Both the position numbers and the translations under genes were made by a program. From the NCBI RefSeq assembly GCF_003287285.1, contig NZ_QMIG01000010.1, positions 62,001 through 126,000 of the forward strand: a stretch of DNA of 64,000 bases. Direction: 5' to 3'. The notes below the pieces were generated by a model, which worked only from the letters and a program-made list of their open reading frames with translations, had not been told where the DNA came from and did no database searches. Shown piece after piece: positions 55,082 through 64,000 of the stretch. Position 1 is the stretch's first letter. Every line of letters starts with the position of its first letter. Source of the stretch: Phytoactinopolyspora halophila. Lineage in GTDB: Bacteria > Actinomycetota > Actinomycetes > Jiangellales > Jiangellaceae.

Positions 55082-56641
55082 TCAACCGACGAATCCGCTC
55101 TCCTCGGTGACCCGGCGCGCCTCGGGCCAGATCGAAGCGAAACGCGACTGCGCCGTCCCGGCGTATGCCAGCTCGAGCTGGCCCAGCGCGTCGAGCGCGG
55201 CGCCGAATTCCGGCTTGGCCACCTGTCGTGCCAGGTCGTGGAGGTAAGCACCGGCCTGCACCGCATCCTGGTGTTCGCCGAGCACGTCGGTCAGCCGCTC
55301 GGCTTGCCGGGCGCAGGTCCGGGCCGGCTCGCCGAGGGCGGTCGCCGCCGCGTCCGCGGCGTAGCGGCTGCGTTTCGCCCGCAGCCGGACCGCGTGCCAG
55401 TCTTCGACGGGCGAGCTCTCACCCAGCTCGTCGGCGTCGGCGCGTAGCCGCTTCCATTCCTTGTTCACCAGGCGCGGGACAACAACACGCGTGGGATCGG
55501 CTGCACGGGCGGTCAACGCCGGCCCGTTCGCGGCCGCGACGAGCGATTCGTGCAAGGCGAGATAGCGATCCGAGTCGAGGATCTGCCAGGCGTTCTCCCG
55601 AGCGTCGACGATGGCGGTGCCGAGTTCGGCGTCGAGGAGATCACGGAGTGCATCGGTGGAGACCCCGTGCGGAAGGCTGTCGGGGGAGATCTCCGATGCG
55701 TGCGCGATGAGCCGCGAGTGCAGCACTTCCTTCTCGCGGAGGGTGCCCAGGCCCCGGGCGAACCAGGCAAGCTCATCACGCAGTCCGCTCGCCCATCCGG
55801 ACTCGAGGAGGGGACGGAACGTACGCAGGGCGGAACGCAACCGGCGAGCGGCGACCCGCATCTGGTGGACGGGCTCGCCATCGTCGGGATCGCAGCGGAA
55901 CGCGATGTCGGCGAAACGCAGCGCCCTTACCTGCGCTGCCAGATAGGAAGTCACGGTGTCGCCCGCCGCGTCGTCGAGACCCGGCTCCGGTGGTGCGCCC
56001 ACCTCGGGTGGTGCGGTAGCGGCCGGACCCAGCGAGCGCACCACCTTGGCGACGAACTCGCCGCTGACGGCTCCAGCGGACGCCAGCGCGTCGGCGACGC
56101 GTGCCAGCGCCGGTCCGCCGTCACGTTCTTCGAGCTCGAGCTCGCGGAAGCGTGCGGTGGTCGTCCCGTACGTGTCGAGTACGTGCACCGCGTCGTCGAC
56201 GAGCTCGGCGACGGCACGTCCGGCATCGTTGCGCAACAGCCATGCGGACCGGTGAGTTCGTAGCGTGGCGGCATGCTGGACGCGTGCATCCCGGAGGATC
56301 ACCCGCACGACGTGGGTGAGTTCGTCGGGCGGAGCGTCGTCGCCAACCGAGAGCGGCAGGCGTACCTCGGTGCGGACTCCAGGGAAGGCGCGACGCTCGG
56401 GAACCTTGAGATGCCACCCCTCGTCATCCCCCGTTCGCCTGCGTAGCGTGATGCCTTCGCGGGCGAGACGCAGATCTGGGGTGTCGAAGTACGCGGATTC
56501 CAGGTCCCGGAGCCCGAGCTCCTCCATGTCGGCCACACCGTCGATGGCGCGCAGGTCGGGAAGCTGGAAGAGGCCGTGGATGCGGAACTTCTGCTCCACC
56601 TCTCGTGCCGTTTCGGGTCGATGCGTCTGCTGGGAGGTCAT
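55082..56641 (-). CDS. CYTH-CHAD domain protein
   Basis: 519 aa. The CYTH domain (about 12-210) starts [17 protein letters not shown] with the E-x-E-like EVEQKF motif, then [20 protein letters not shown]. It would act on triphosphate or polyphosphate. The CHAD domain (about 240-510) has the His/Arg helices [20 protein letters not shown] and [20 protein letters not shown] that bind polyphosphate. Its start overlaps the PPK stop (ATGA). Confidence 0.93.
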   Translation of the reverse strand: MTSQQTHRPETAREVEQKFRIHGLFQLPDLRAIDGVADMEELGLRDLESAYFDTPDLRLAREGITLRRRTGDDEGWHLKVPERRAFPGVRTEVRLPLSVGDDAPPDELTHVVRVILRDARVQHAATLRTHRSAWLLRNDAGRAVAELVDDAVHVLDTYGTTTARFRELELEERDGGPALARVADALASAGAVSGEFVAKVVRSLGPAATAPPEVGAPPEPGLDDAAGDTVTSYLAAQVRALRFADIAFRCDPDDGEPVHQMRVAARRLRSALRTFRPLLESGWASGLRDELAWFARGLGTLREKEVLHSRLIAHASEISPDSLPHGVSTDALRDLLDAELGTAIVDARENAWQILDSDRYLALHESLVAAANGPALTARAADPTRVVVPRLVNKEWKRLRADADELGESSPVEDWHAVRLRAKRSRYAADAAATALGEPARTCARQAERLTDVLGEHQDAVQAGAYLHDLARQVAKPEFGAALDALGQLELAYAGTAQSRFASIWPEARRVTEESGFVG

Positions 56642-58716
56642 GGGTTCGTCCTCCGCCGCTTCCTGCGCTCGATCAGCTCGTGCTGGAGATCGGTCAATGC
56701 CTCCCCATCGCTGTCGGTGTGCTTCCTCTCCCACGTTCCGTCGGGCCGCAGGTGCCAGGCCGCGGTGGTGGGGTCAAAGGCGAGGTCGAACAGGGCATCC
56801 AGATCCCGCAAGTGTTCCGGGTCGCGGAGCTGGACCATGACCTCGACGCGGCGATCGAGATTGCGATGCATGAAGTCGGCGGAACCGATCCAGCACTCCG
56901 GATCACCGCCGTTGTGGAAAGCCATGATGCGGGAGTGCTCGAGGAACCGTCCCAGGATGCTGATCACCCGGATGTTCTCGGAGAGCCCTGGAACACCGGC
57001 GCGCAACCCGCAGATGCCGCGGACCCAGATGTCGACGGGAACGCCCGCCCTGGACGCGTCGTACAGGGCGTCGATAATCGCCTCGTCGACCAGCGAATTC
57101 AGCTTGAGCCGGATGCGTGCGGGGCGCTGTGCCAGGTGATGCTCGACCTCGCGATGGATCCGCTCGAGTATCCCGGTGCGCAGGGAACGCGGGGCCACCA
57201 GGAGCCGCTCGTACTCGGATTCGATCGAATATCCGGAGAGTGAGTTGAACAGGTGATTGGCGTCCTCCGCGACGCCGTCGTCGGCGGTCAGCAGGCCGAG
57301 GTCCTCGTAGAGGCGTGCCGTCTTGGGATGGTAGTTGCCCGTTCCGATGTGGGTGTAGCGGCGGATGCCGATCGTCTCATCCCGTACGACGAGGCAGAGC
57401 TTGCTGTGGGTCTTCAACCCGACCAAGCCGTACACGACGTGCACACCGGCCTCTTCGAGCTTGCGTGCCCAGGTGATGTTCGCCTGCTCGTCGAATCGCG
57501 CCTTGATCTCCACGAGCGCGAGAACCTGCTTTCCCGATTCGGCGGCGTCCACCAGGGCGTCGATGATCGGCGAGTCACCACTGGTGCGGTAAAGCGTCTG
57601 CTTGATGGCCAGAACCCGCGGATCGGCGGCGGCCTGTTCGATGAAGCGCTGGACGCTGGTGGAGAACGAGTCGTACGGGTGATGCACCAGAACGTCGCCC
57701 TTGGATATGGCCGAGAACATGTCCGCGGGGGCGGCGGATTCGACGTCGGGCAGATCCCGGTGCGTGGCCGGCAGGAAGGGGCGATGTTTCAGTTCGGCGC
57801 GGTCGAGCTCGGCGATGCTGCTCAGGCCGGTCAGATCCAGCGGGCCGGGAAGTGAGAACGTCTCGTGCTGGCTCACTCCCAGCTCGCGTTGCAAGAGGTT
57901 CAGCACGTGCGCGTCGACGGTCTCCTCCACCTCCAGGCGCACGGCGGGCCCGAAGCGGCGGCGCATCAGTTCGCGTTCCATCGCGGTCAGGAGATTCTCG
58001 GCATCGTCCTCTTCCACCTCGACGTCTTCGTTGCGCGTGACCCGGAACATGTGATGTTGCAGGATCTCCATTCCGGGGAAGAGGGACGACAGGTGGATGG
58101 CGATCACGTCTTCCAGCGGGACGAAGCGTTGCCCGGCCACGGGCAGGAACCGGGGAACGTTGGAGGGCACCTTGACCCGGGCGAAGTGCTCGGTGTGGGT
58201 GTTGGGGTTGCGCACCATCACCGCGAGGTTCAGGGAGAGTCCGGAGATGTACGGGAAGGGGTGCGCCGGGTCGACGGCCAGGGGCGTCAGGACGGGGAAG
58301 ATCCGTTCCCGGAAGAGGGTGTGCAAGCCGGCCCGCTCGTCGTCGTCGAGATCTTCCCAGTGGGTGATCTCGATACCCTCCTTGACGAGTGCCGGGTGGA
58401 CGTCGTCGCGAAAGCAGGTGAGGTGGCGCCGCATGAGCTCGTAGGAGTGCTCCAGGGCTCGTTCGAGCACCTCGCGTGGTAGCAGGCCGCTCACGGCGGG
58501 CACGGCCACGCCGGCCGCGATGCGGCGTTTCAGACCGGCGACGCGAACCATGAAGAACTCGTCGAGGTTGCTGGAGAAGATGGCGAGGAACCGGACCCGC
58601 TCGAGGAGTGGCAAATCCCGGTCTTCTGCCAGTTCCAGTACCCGCGTGTTGAAGGCCAGCCAGGACAGTTCGCGGTCGAGATAGCGCTGCTCTGCCTGCG
58701 GCTGGTCTACGGCCAT
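56638..58716 (-). CDS. ppk: Polyphosphate kinase 1
   Basis: 692 aa. [20 protein letters not shown] and [20 protein letters not shown] open the protein. The autophosphorylated His is in [20 protein letters not shown] near residue 455, and a second His is in [20 protein letters not shown] near 605. It makes polyphosphate from ATP reversibly. ATG 58716 gives the typical start; an open frame continues upstream through palindrome D but is not protein-like. The CYTH-CHAD gene is coupled behind it. Confidence 0.96.
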   Translation of the reverse strand: MAVDQPQAEQRYLDRELSWLAFNTRVLELAEDRDLPLLERVRFLAIFSSNLDEFFMVRVAGLKRRIAAGVAVPAVSGLLPREVLERALEHSYELMRRHLTCFRDDVHPALVKEGIEITHWEDLDDDERAGLHTLFRERIFPVLTPLAVDPAHPFPYISGLSLNLAVMVRNPNTHTEHFARVKVPSNVPRFLPVAGQRFVPLEDVIAIHLSSLFPGMEILQHHMFRVTRNEDVEVEEDDAENLLTAMERELMRRRFGPAVRLEVEETVDAHVLNLLQRELGVSQHETFSLPGPLDLTGLSSIAELDRAELKHRPFLPATHRDLPDVESAAPADMFSAISKGDVLVHHPYDSFSTSVQRFIEQAAADPRVLAIKQTLYRTSGDSPIIDALVDAAESGKQVLALVEIKARFDEQANITWARKLEEAGVHVVYGLVGLKTHSKLCLVVRDETIGIRRYTHIGTGNYHPKTARLYEDLGLLTADDGVAEDANHLFNSLSGYSIESEYERLLVAPRSLRTGILERIHREVEHHLAQRPARIRLKLNSLVDEAIIDALYDASRAGVPVDIWVRGICGLRAGVPGLSENIRVISILGRFLEHSRIMAFHNGGDPECWIGSADFMHRNLDRRVEVMVQLRDPEHLRDLDALFDLAFDPTTAAWHLRPDGTWERKHTDSDGEALTDLQHELIERRKRRRTNP

Positions 58717-58747
58717 GCCTTCAATGATCCCACGCCACCTCTCTTCA

Positions 58748-58835
58748 GAATGATCATGTTTGGTAGGTTTTCCCGAGCCGTAAGACGCCTGTAAACATGG
58801 TACGGCTCGGAGAAACCTGCCATACATGATCATTC
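58748..58835. repeat. Long imperfect palindrome, related tip (copy D)
   Basis: 35-base arms 58748-58782 and 58801-58835 match at 31 positions, with an 18-base loop. The tips read GAATGATCATG, sharing TGATCATG with the three palindromes A-C, but the inner arm is different. It lies between the MshD stop and the PPK start, on the same strand as both, so it may end the MshD transcript. Confidence 0.75.
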
Positions 58836-58887
58836 AGGTCATTCGGGTCGGGATAGTCGCGAAATGATCGGAACGGCCACGGGGCGT

Positions 58888-59790
58888 TCAGCCCGCGCGG
58901 TGATAGGCGACGTCGATGCCGTACTGCGTGAACCCGAGCCGTTCGTAGACCCGGCGTGCCGCGGCGTTGTCCCCTTCCACGTACAGCATCAGCTCCTCCA
59001 CCCCCGGTTGGCTGGCGAGATATCGCAGTCCGGCGGCGGTCAGATACGAGCCGACACCCTGGCCGTGCGCATGTGGCGCGACGCCGAGGACGTACACCTC
59101 GCCGACGCGGGTGCCACCGGGCTCGCCCGACGCCGGAGGGTGAATCTTGGTCCAGTGAAATCCGAGCAGCTCACCGGACGCGTCGACGGCGAGAAAGAAC
59201 CCGGCGGGATCGAACCACGGCTCGGCCTCGGCCTGGTGGAGATCCTCCAGAGTGCGACTGCCCTGTTCGGGATGCGACGCGAAGGCCGCGGCATTGACGC
59301 GGAGCCAAGCGTTCTCGTCGTGGCCGGGCTCGAAAGTGCGGACGGTGACGCCGGGCGGCGGCTCGATCGCCGGAACCGGGACGGACGCATCCCGACGGAG
59401 CTGCAAGAGTTCGCGTGCCCGGTGGAGACCGTGCCGCCTGGCCAACGTGCGAGCGGCAGGGTGGTCGCCGTGTGACCAGAGCCACAGCTCGCCGTCCACG
59501 CGCCGCAGTAGCTCGGCGAGCAACTCGCCGCCGTGCCCCTGGCCCCGCCGCTCGGGGTCGACGAGCAGTTCGGCCGCGCGCCGCTCTCCCTGGTCAGCGA
59601 CGAATGCGGCGCCGGCGAGCTCTCCATCATCGTCGGCACTGAGCGCGAGCCGGGTCTGGCCCGCGGTGGCCCGGTGCCACAGATCGTCCGCGAAGGGGTC
59701 CCGTCCATCGACGGCACGGGCGCGATCAGCCAGTTTCCCGAGCCGCTCGATCGTCTCCGGGTCGAAGTTCGTTCTTTGAAAAATGCTCAC
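58888..59790 (-). CDS. mshD: Mycothiol synthase
   Basis: 300 aa with two GNAT domains. The C-terminal one is complete: GEVYVLGVAPHAHGQGVGSY near residue 225, then LMLYVEGDNAAARRVYERLG. The N-terminal half has LLVDPERRGQGHGGELLAEL. It acetylates Cys-GlcN-inositol to finish mycothiol. GTG 59790 has no ribosome site; GATGAT 7 bases upstream suggests a leaderless transcript. It follows the glnR gene, an order I recall from mycobacteria and streptomycetes. Confidence 0.93.
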   Translation of the reverse strand: MSIFQRTNFDPETIERLGKLADRARAVDGRDPFADDLWHRATAGQTRLALSADDDGELAGAAFVADQGERRAAELLVDPERRGQGHGGELLAELLRRVDGELWLWSHGDHPAARTLARRHGLHRARELLQLRRDASVPVPAIEPPPGVTVRTFEPGHDENAWLRVNAAAFASHPEQGSRTLEDLHQAEAEPWFDPAGFFLAVDASGELLGFHWTKIHPPASGEPGGTRVGEVYVLGVAPHAHGQGVGSYLTAAGLRYLASQPGVEELMLYVEGDNAAARRVYERLGFTQYGIDVAYHRAG

Positions 59791-59830
59791 CACGGCATCA
59801 TCGCGCAACGCCGCGTCGAGACGGCATCGG

Positions 59831-59884
59831 CCTCCGGACCAGTACCGACCTCTGGACCAGCGTCGACCTCTGGCCCAGTGCCGA
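59831..59884. repeat. Three tandem 18-base repeats upstream of mshD
   Basis: CCTCCGGACCAGTACCGA, CCTCTGGACCAGCGTCGA and CCTCTGGCCCAGTGCCGA follow each other exactly (59831-59884). They lie between the mshD start and the glnR stop. The function is unknown; protein-binding sites or a coding remnant are both possible. Confidence 0.8.
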
Positions 59885-59930
59885 TCGGCACGGGCGGTCA
59901 CTGATCACAGGCGGCCGGTCCCGGGTTCGC

Positions 59931-60737
59931 TCAGGCGTCCAGCCGGATCGTGTCGTTGGACGGCGTGGAAAGCGTGTGCGCTCCGGCGGCATCGGCCGGG
60001 CGAGGGTCGTCGGGCACGTCGACGCCGGCCGGAGCCGTCGACGAGTTGGTCCGCCGCGGGTTGCGTTGCTGGGGTGGAACGAAGCGGTAGCCGACGTTTC
60101 GTACGGTGCCGATCAGGGCCTCGTGCTCGGCGCCGAGCTTGGCACGCAGCCGCCGGACGTGAACGTCGACGGTGCGGGTGCCCCCGAAGTAGTCGTAGCC
60201 CCACACCTCCTGCAGGAGCTGCTCGCGGGTGAAGACCCTGCCCTGATGCTGGGCGAGGAACTTCAGCAGCTCGAACTCCTTGTAGGTGAGCTCCAGAGTG
60301 CGGCGGCCGACCCGGGCGGAATACGTGGCTTCGTCGATCACGAGCTCGCCGGAACGGATCTCGTTGGGTTCTTTCGACGTCGCGGCCGCGAGCTTGCCCT
60401 GGGCGAGCCGGAGCCGGGCTTCGACTTCGGCCGGGCCCGCAGTGTCGAGGAGGACGTCGTCGATGCCCCACTCGGCGGTTACGGCGGCCAGGCCACCTTC
60501 GGTGGTGACGACCATCAGCGGGACGTCCACTCCGGTGGTGCGCAGCAGGCGGGTCAGGCTGCGGGCCTGCGAGAGATCGCGGCGGGCGTCGACGAGCACG
60601 ATGTCGCCGCGTGGCGCGTCGACGAGCGCGGAGCTCTCAGCCGGCATCACTGTCACGTCATGAAGGAGTAGCCCGAGCGCTGGCAGCGTGTCCTCGGCGG
60701 ACTGCGACGCCTGGCTGAGCAGCACGATCGTTGCCAT
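59931..60737 (-). CDS. glnR: GlnR-type orphan winged-helix response regulator
   Basis: 268 aa. The receiver-like domain ([20 protein letters not shown]) has a weak phosphorylation pocket. The winged helix is almost letter for letter that of GlnR from streptomycetes as I remember it: [20 protein letters not shown], then [18 protein letters not shown] and [11 protein letters not shown]. It controls nitrogen assimilation genes. The C-terminal 40 residues are disordered. AGGAGA lies 8 bases before the ATG. Neighbouring mshD and MoaD support the orthology. Confidence 0.92.
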   Translation of the reverse strand: MATIVLLSQASQSAEDTLPALGLLLHDVTVMPAESSALVDAPRGDIVLVDARRDLSQARSLTRLLRTTGVDVPLMVVTTEGGLAAVTAEWGIDDVLLDTAGPAEVEARLRLAQGKLAAATSKEPNEIRSGELVIDEATYSARVGRRTLELTYKEFELLKFLAQHQGRVFTREQLLQEVWGYDYFGGTRTVDVHVRRLRAKLGAEHEALIGTVRNVGYRFVPPQQRNPRRTNSSTAPAGVDVPDDPRPADAAGAHTLSTPSNDTIRLDA

Positions 60738-60773
60738 CTGCGATCTCCTATCGCCTCCGGCCGCAAACACGAA

Positions 60774-60803
60774 AGGACCTGGGAGCGCCATTGCCCAGGT
60801 CCT
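60774..60803 (-). terminator. Attenuator-like hairpin in the glnR leader
   Basis: AGGACCTGGG (60774-60783) and CCCAGGTCCT (60794-60803) form a perfect 10 bp stem with a 10-base loop. On the minus strand it is followed by TTTCGTGTTT, like an intrinsic terminator, 36 bases before the glnR start codon. It could attenuate glnR or be an operator. Confidence 0.5.
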
Positions 60804-60939
60804 CACCTCCCAGGAAGGATATCGGACGGAGGCGATGCACGTACAACTGGCACGTGCCGCACCTTTCGACCCGTCGTCGGCGAGCCCGGTCGAGCTGGAG
60901 TCGCCTGCGCTGGCCGCCGGATGTGATGAGATGGACGAC

Positions 60940-61206
60940 ATGGCTAAGGTGACGCTGCGGTACTGGGCAGCGCTTCGTGCGGCAGCAGGTGTGGCCGAGG
61001 AGACGTTCGACGCCACCACCCTGCATGAGGCGCTGGCCGCGGCACGGGCCGAACACGGTGAAGACTCCCGGTTCGCGGCAGTATTGAGCATCTGCACCGC
61101 CGTCGTCGACGAGACGCCTGCCGGCTCGCAAGATCCGGTCCTCGTTCCCGTGTCCGAGGGATCCGTTATCGAGTTGCTCCCGCCGTACGCGGGTGGCGGA
61201 GGCTGA
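60940..61206 (+). CDS. MoaD/ThiS-family sulfur carrier protein
   Basis: 88 aa ubiquitin-like fold: [20 protein letters not shown] at the start and [13 protein letters not shown] at the end, with the C-terminal Gly-Gly that becomes a thiocarboxylate. It could supply sulfur for molybdopterin or another sulfur-containing product. An ATG at 60931 is an alternative start. It is divergent from glnR and followed 105 bases later by the DoxX operon. Confidence 0.9.
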   Translation: MAKVTLRYWAALRAAAGVAEETFDATTLHEALAAARAEHGEDSRFAAVLSICTAVVDETPAGSQDPVLVPVSEGSVIELLPPYAGGGG

Positions 61207-61311
61207 ACGAGGCAGAGCCGCACAGGCTTTCGCACTTCGTAAGGATCACGCCGGGCGTTTCCGTGTTTCAGTCGAATCGACGACGAACCGCGAGAGATCG
61301 GGACGCGATCG

Positions 61312-61857
61312 ATGACGGTGGACACGGCGAGCACGGTGGAGCCTCGCGAGCCGCTGGCGAGCTCGCGATCGAGCATCTGGCTGCTGGCTGCGGCCCGAAT
61401 CGGCGTGGCGCTGATGTGGATCGACAACGCGTCGTGGAAGCGACCACCGGAATTCGGCCGGGGCGAAGAGCCGCGAATGCTCTACGCCTGGACGCTGACG
61501 GGCGTGGAACACGAGGTCTTCGCCCCGTATGCGTGGCTGCTGGACAACGTCGTCCTGCCGAACTTCACCTTCTTCGGGTGGGCGGTGCTGATCGTTGAAG
61601 CATCGCTCGGCGCCTTCTTGTTCATCGGCCTGCTGACCAGGGCGTGGGCGCTCATCGGCATGGCGCAAACGGCCGTCATCGCGCTGTCGACGCTCAACGC
61701 GCCACACGAGTGGTACTGGGCCTACCTGCTGATGTTCCTGGTCCATCTCATGCTGTTCGCCACCGCAGCCGGACGTTATGGGGGATTGGACGGCGTACTG
61801 CGCCCGATCTGGCGGCAGGCGGGAAGGCTTACGCCCCTGTTGGAGAAGGCGTCATGA
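61312..61857 (+). CDS. DoxX-family membrane protein
   Basis: 181 aa with four spans. [20 protein letters not shown] and LYAWTLTG with [20 protein letters not shown] resemble the DoxX/DoxD type proteins of thiosulfate:quinone oxidoreductases. It could pass electrons to or protect a quinone pool. Its stop overlaps the next gene's start (ATGA). Substrate unknown. Confidence 0.75.
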   Translation: MTVDTASTVEPREPLASSRSSIWLLAAARIGVALMWIDNASWKRPPEFGRGEEPRMLYAWTLTGVEHEVFAPYAWLLDNVVLPNFTFFGWAVLIVEASLGAFLFIGLLTRAWALIGMAQTAVIALSTLNAPHEWYWAYLLMFLVHLMLFATAAGRYGGLDGVLRPIWRQAGRLTPLLEKAS

Positions 61858-62264
61858 ACGAACGTTCCTGTCGCAGGGCGTGCCTGGCGCTGGGATCGGC
61901 GTCGGTGGCCAGCGTGGTCTTCGTCGTCGAGGGTCTCGGCGACTTCCGGTTCATGCGGGTGAGCGGAGCCGCGCTGGTGATCGCGCTGGTAGCCGGTGTG
62001 CTGGCCATGTCGGCCGGTGGGTTCGCGCGCGCATGGCCGGCTGTCACGGCAGGCATCGGTTTCGTGGGGGCCGCCGTATTCCAGGTGATCTCGGTTGCCA
62101 TGGGCCGCGACTGGTTGGGCGCCAGCCTCAGTACGGCGTCGTTCTGGCTGGGGCTCGGTGTCGGCCTCATCGTTGTCGGCTGCGCGCTATCCGCCACGCG
62201 TACCGGTCACGACGGACGTGCCAGACACGACGGACGAGAGAAGGAAGAGCATGGATCTAGCTAG
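61854..62264 (+). CDS. Small membrane protein of unknown function
   Basis: 136 aa with four membrane spans (about residues 11-28, 35-55, 62-82 and 92-115) and a basic tail RARHDGREKEEHGSS. No family was recognised. It is translationally coupled to DoxX upstream and overlaps the acyl-CoA dehydrogenase gene by 14 bases, so all belong to one operon. Confidence 0.7.
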   Translation: MNERSCRRACLALGSASVASVVFVVEGLGDFRFMRVSGAALVIALVAGVLAMSAGGFARAWPAVTAGIGFVGAAVFQVISVAMGRDWLGASLSTASFWLGLGVGLIVVGCALSATRTGHDGRARHDGREKEEHGSS

Positions 62265-63387
62265 GGCACTTGAGCCCGTCCTCGACGCCGCGCGCGAGAA
62301 CGCCAGCGATGTCGACACCAACAGCCGGTTCCCGCACGAAGCGGTTGCCGCCTTGCGGGAAAGCGGCTTGTGCGGTTTGACCGTGCCGTCCGAAGCCGGT
62401 GGCATGGGCTGTGGGCCGGAGGAGCTCGTCACGGCGGTCGCCCGGATCGCGGCAGCCTGCGGTTCGACCGCCATGGTCTACCTGATGCACGTCAGCGCCA
62501 CCATGACAGTGGCCGCGGCGCCACCGAGTGGACAGCCGAAGCTGCTCGAACAGCTCGCTGACGGCACGGCGCTGGGCACGCTGGCGTTCTCCGAAACCGG
62601 CTCGCGGTCCCACTTCTGGGCGCCCACGTCCCAGGCTCGTGCCGACGGTGCCACGGTCGAGCTCGCGGCCCCGAAGAGCTTCGTCACGTCTGCGGGGCAC
62701 GCGGACGTCTACATCGTCTCTACGCTCCAGCCGGCGGCGACGTCCGCTGAGAGCCCGGGTGTGGACATTTACGCCATCCCCGGCGACCGGTCTGGAGTCA
62801 CGACGGCAGGATCCTGGCAAGGCCTGGGTTTGCGCGGCAACGCATCGGCGCCGATGAGGTTCGAGCTCGAAACCGGCGACGGGGACCGGCTCGGAGCGGC
62901 GGGCGGAGGCTTCGCGCTGATGCTCGAGGCCGTGCTGCCCTGGTTCAACCTGGGCAATGCCGCGGTGTCGCTGGGGTTCGCGAAGGCCGCGGTGGACGCT
63001 GCTATCCGCCACGCGTCGGGCGCACGGCTGGAGCATCTCGACGAGTCGCTGGCGCAGCTGCCCACCATTCGTGCGCAGCTGTCCCGGATGTCGCTGGATC
63101 TCGCCGCGACCGAGGCGTATCTCGGTGCGGCGGCCCGGAGCATCGCTGCGCCGGACGACGCGACGACGCTGCACGTGCTCGGTGCGAAGGCGTACGCCAA
63201 CGACGCCGCGCTGCGGATCACGGACGCCGCGATGCGGGTGTGTGGTGGCGCCGCCTTCTCCCACCACCTGCAACTGGAACGTTTCTTCAGGGACGCCCGG
63301 GCGGGGAGCGTCATGGCCCCCACCGCCGACGTCCTCTATGACCTCTATGGCCGGGCGCTCGCCGGGCTTGCGCTGTTCGAGAACTGA
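62251..63387 (+). CDS. Acyl-CoA dehydrogenase family flavoprotein
   Basis: 378 aa. An all-alpha N-terminus (HEAVAALRESGLCGLTVPSEA) is followed by a beta core with GTLAFSETGSRSHF near residue 110 and a C-terminal helical domain with VCGGAAFSHHLQLERFFRDA and PTADVLYDLYGR. The FAD and acyl sites are typical, but the position of the catalytic Glu is not clear by eye. AAGGAAG lies before the ATG. It is followed by a PhnD-like protein after 13 bases. The family includes oxygen-using monooxygenases of the DszC type, and those too may fit. Confidence 0.88.
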   Translation: MDLARALEPVLDAARENASDVDTNSRFPHEAVAALRESGLCGLTVPSEAGGMGCGPEELVTAVARIAAACGSTAMVYLMHVSATMTVAAAPPSGQPKLLEQLADGTALGTLAFSETGSRSHFWAPTSQARADGATVELAAPKSFVTSAGHADVYIVSTLQPAATSAESPGVDIYAIPGDRSGVTTAGSWQGLGLRGNASAPMRFELETGDGDRLGAAGGGFALMLEAVLPWFNLGNAAVSLGFAKAAVDAAIRHASGARLEHLDESLAQLPTIRAQLSRMSLDLAATEAYLGAAARSIAAPDDATTLHVLGAKAYANDAALRITDAAMRVCGGAAFSHHLQLERFFRDARAGSVMAPTADVLYDLYGRALAGLALFEN

Positions 63388-63400
63388 AGGGTTACCTGCC

Positions 63401-64000
63401 ATGGCCGAATCGCTTCTCGTCGGAGCCGTCGCCTACACCCCGAATATCGTGCTCATCTGGGAGGGCCTGCGCGACTATTTCGCCGACGGCCCGATCGAGA
63501 CGGACTTCGTGCTCTTCTCCAACTACGGGCGTCAGGTGGACGCGCTCCTCGATGGCACCATCGACGTCGCCTGGAACACGAACGTGGCGTGGGCACGCAC
63601 CGTCTTTCAGACGGATGGCAGGTGTCAGGCGCTCGCGATGCGCGACGTGGACGCCGCCTTCCAGACCGTATTCGTCACCCGAGCCGGCAACGAGTTCGAC
63701 GAGCTGGCCGACCTGCGTGGCCGGAGGCTTGCCCTGGGCTCCAGGGATTCCGCGCAGGCGGCGATCCTTCCCGTCCAGTACCTGCGCGACGCCGGGCTGG
63801 CGGACGGTGAGGTGGAATTCGTACGGCAGGAGTCGGATATCGGCAAGCACGGCGACACCGGGCGTAGCGAGCTGGATGCGATCCGGTTGCTGATGGACGA
63901 CGAAGCCGACGCGGCCGCGATCGGTATCAACACGTGGGAAGCTATCGGCCGCGAAGAGCTCATGCCGGGGGCACTGGCCGAGTTCTGGCGCTCGCCCCGG
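63401..64000 (+). CDS. PhnD/SsuA-type substrate-binding protein (3' truncated)
   Basis: 200 codons to the window end. LLVGAVAYTPNIVLIWEGLR opens a type II periplasmic-binding fold, and VDALLDGTIDVAWNTNVAWA and FVTRAGNEFDELADLRGRRLALGSR match PhnD-like phosphonate-binding proteins. No signal peptide or lipobox is visible at the start. It may therefore be cytosolic, or have another start. It closes, as far as seen, the DoxX-acyl-CoA dehydrogenase operon. Confidence 0.8.
   Translation, partial: MAESLLVGAVAYTPNIVLIWEGLRDYFADGPIETDFVLFSNYGRQVDALLDGTIDVAWNTNVAWARTVFQTDGRCQALAMRDVDAAFQTVFVTRAGNEFDELADLRGRRLALGSRDSAQAAILPVQYLRDAGLADGEVEFVRQESDIGKHGDTGRSELDAIRLLMDDEADAAAIGINTWEAIGREELMPGALAEFWRSPR

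Noticed and set aside
56638-58833. Longer PPK start upstream of 58716
   Set aside because: The extra residues are translated from palindrome D and are not in the PPK family pattern.

Overview
The window is chromosomal DNA from a high-GC actinomycete. Codons end mostly in G or C and many starts are GTG. The gene content is actinobacterial: mycothiol synthase (mshD), a GlnR-type orphan regulator, a group-2 sigma factor of the SigB/HrdB kind, CHAD/CYTH and PPK polyphosphate genes, and an ECF sigma factor with a zinc-finger anti-sigma. I cannot name the genus. I saw no rRNA, tRNA, CRISPR array, prophage or transposase, so this reads as ordinary chromosome with lineage-specific insertions.

Layout. 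1-6 kb: end of a SigJ-like sigma factor, a DinB-like protein, a flavin reductase and MFS exporter pair, and a large LuxR-family (LAL) regulator. 6-13 kb: a SIS sugar-phosphate protein divergent from an ascorbate-type PTS (IIC-IIB-IIA) across a DasR-like operator, then lactate permease, a gamma-glutamyltransferase-like enzyme and a membrane protein. 14-19 kb: two unknown coupled genes, a NamZ-like muramidase, a small protein and a lipoprotein. 18-24 kb: a PucR regulator divergent from alanine dehydrogenase, DUF4383 and DUF427 proteins, and a phosphoribosyltransferase-hydrolase fusion. 24-32 kb: a four-gene double ABC transporter, a DapB-like dehydrogenase with two XRE-cupin regulators, and an aminotransferase divergent from a LysR regulator.

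32-45 kb: DUF3140, the group-2 sigma factor, YjbQ, DUF368 (PopT-type), a sodium:solute symporter, an epimerase, a PadR-DrrAB drug exporter, GDPD, an ECF sigma/anti-sigma pair and cold-shock protein. 45-54 kb: uracil-DNA glycosylase, MFS, MTA phosphorylase, then a glycosyltransferase, two-component and epimerase cluster. 54-61 kb: DUF47, CYTH-CHAD, PPK, MshD, GlnR and MoaD, a phosphate, nitrogen and redox neighbourhood that I recall as conserved in streptomycetes. 61-64 kb: a tight operon of DoxX, an unknown membrane protein, an acyl-CoA dehydrogenase and a PhnD-like binding protein cut by the window end.

The most unusual signal is non-coding. A 50-odd-base palindrome with arms TGATCATGAACACTA occurs three times (19.7, 34.2 and 39.3 kb), with a conserved centre. 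A longer relative with the same TGATCATG tip lies at 58.75 kb. Other structured sites include the cold-shock leader, a hairpin in the glnR leader, a PadR operator, and operators ahead of the DapB-like dehydrogenase and PTS operons. Operator and promoter assignments were made by eye and are marked as inference.
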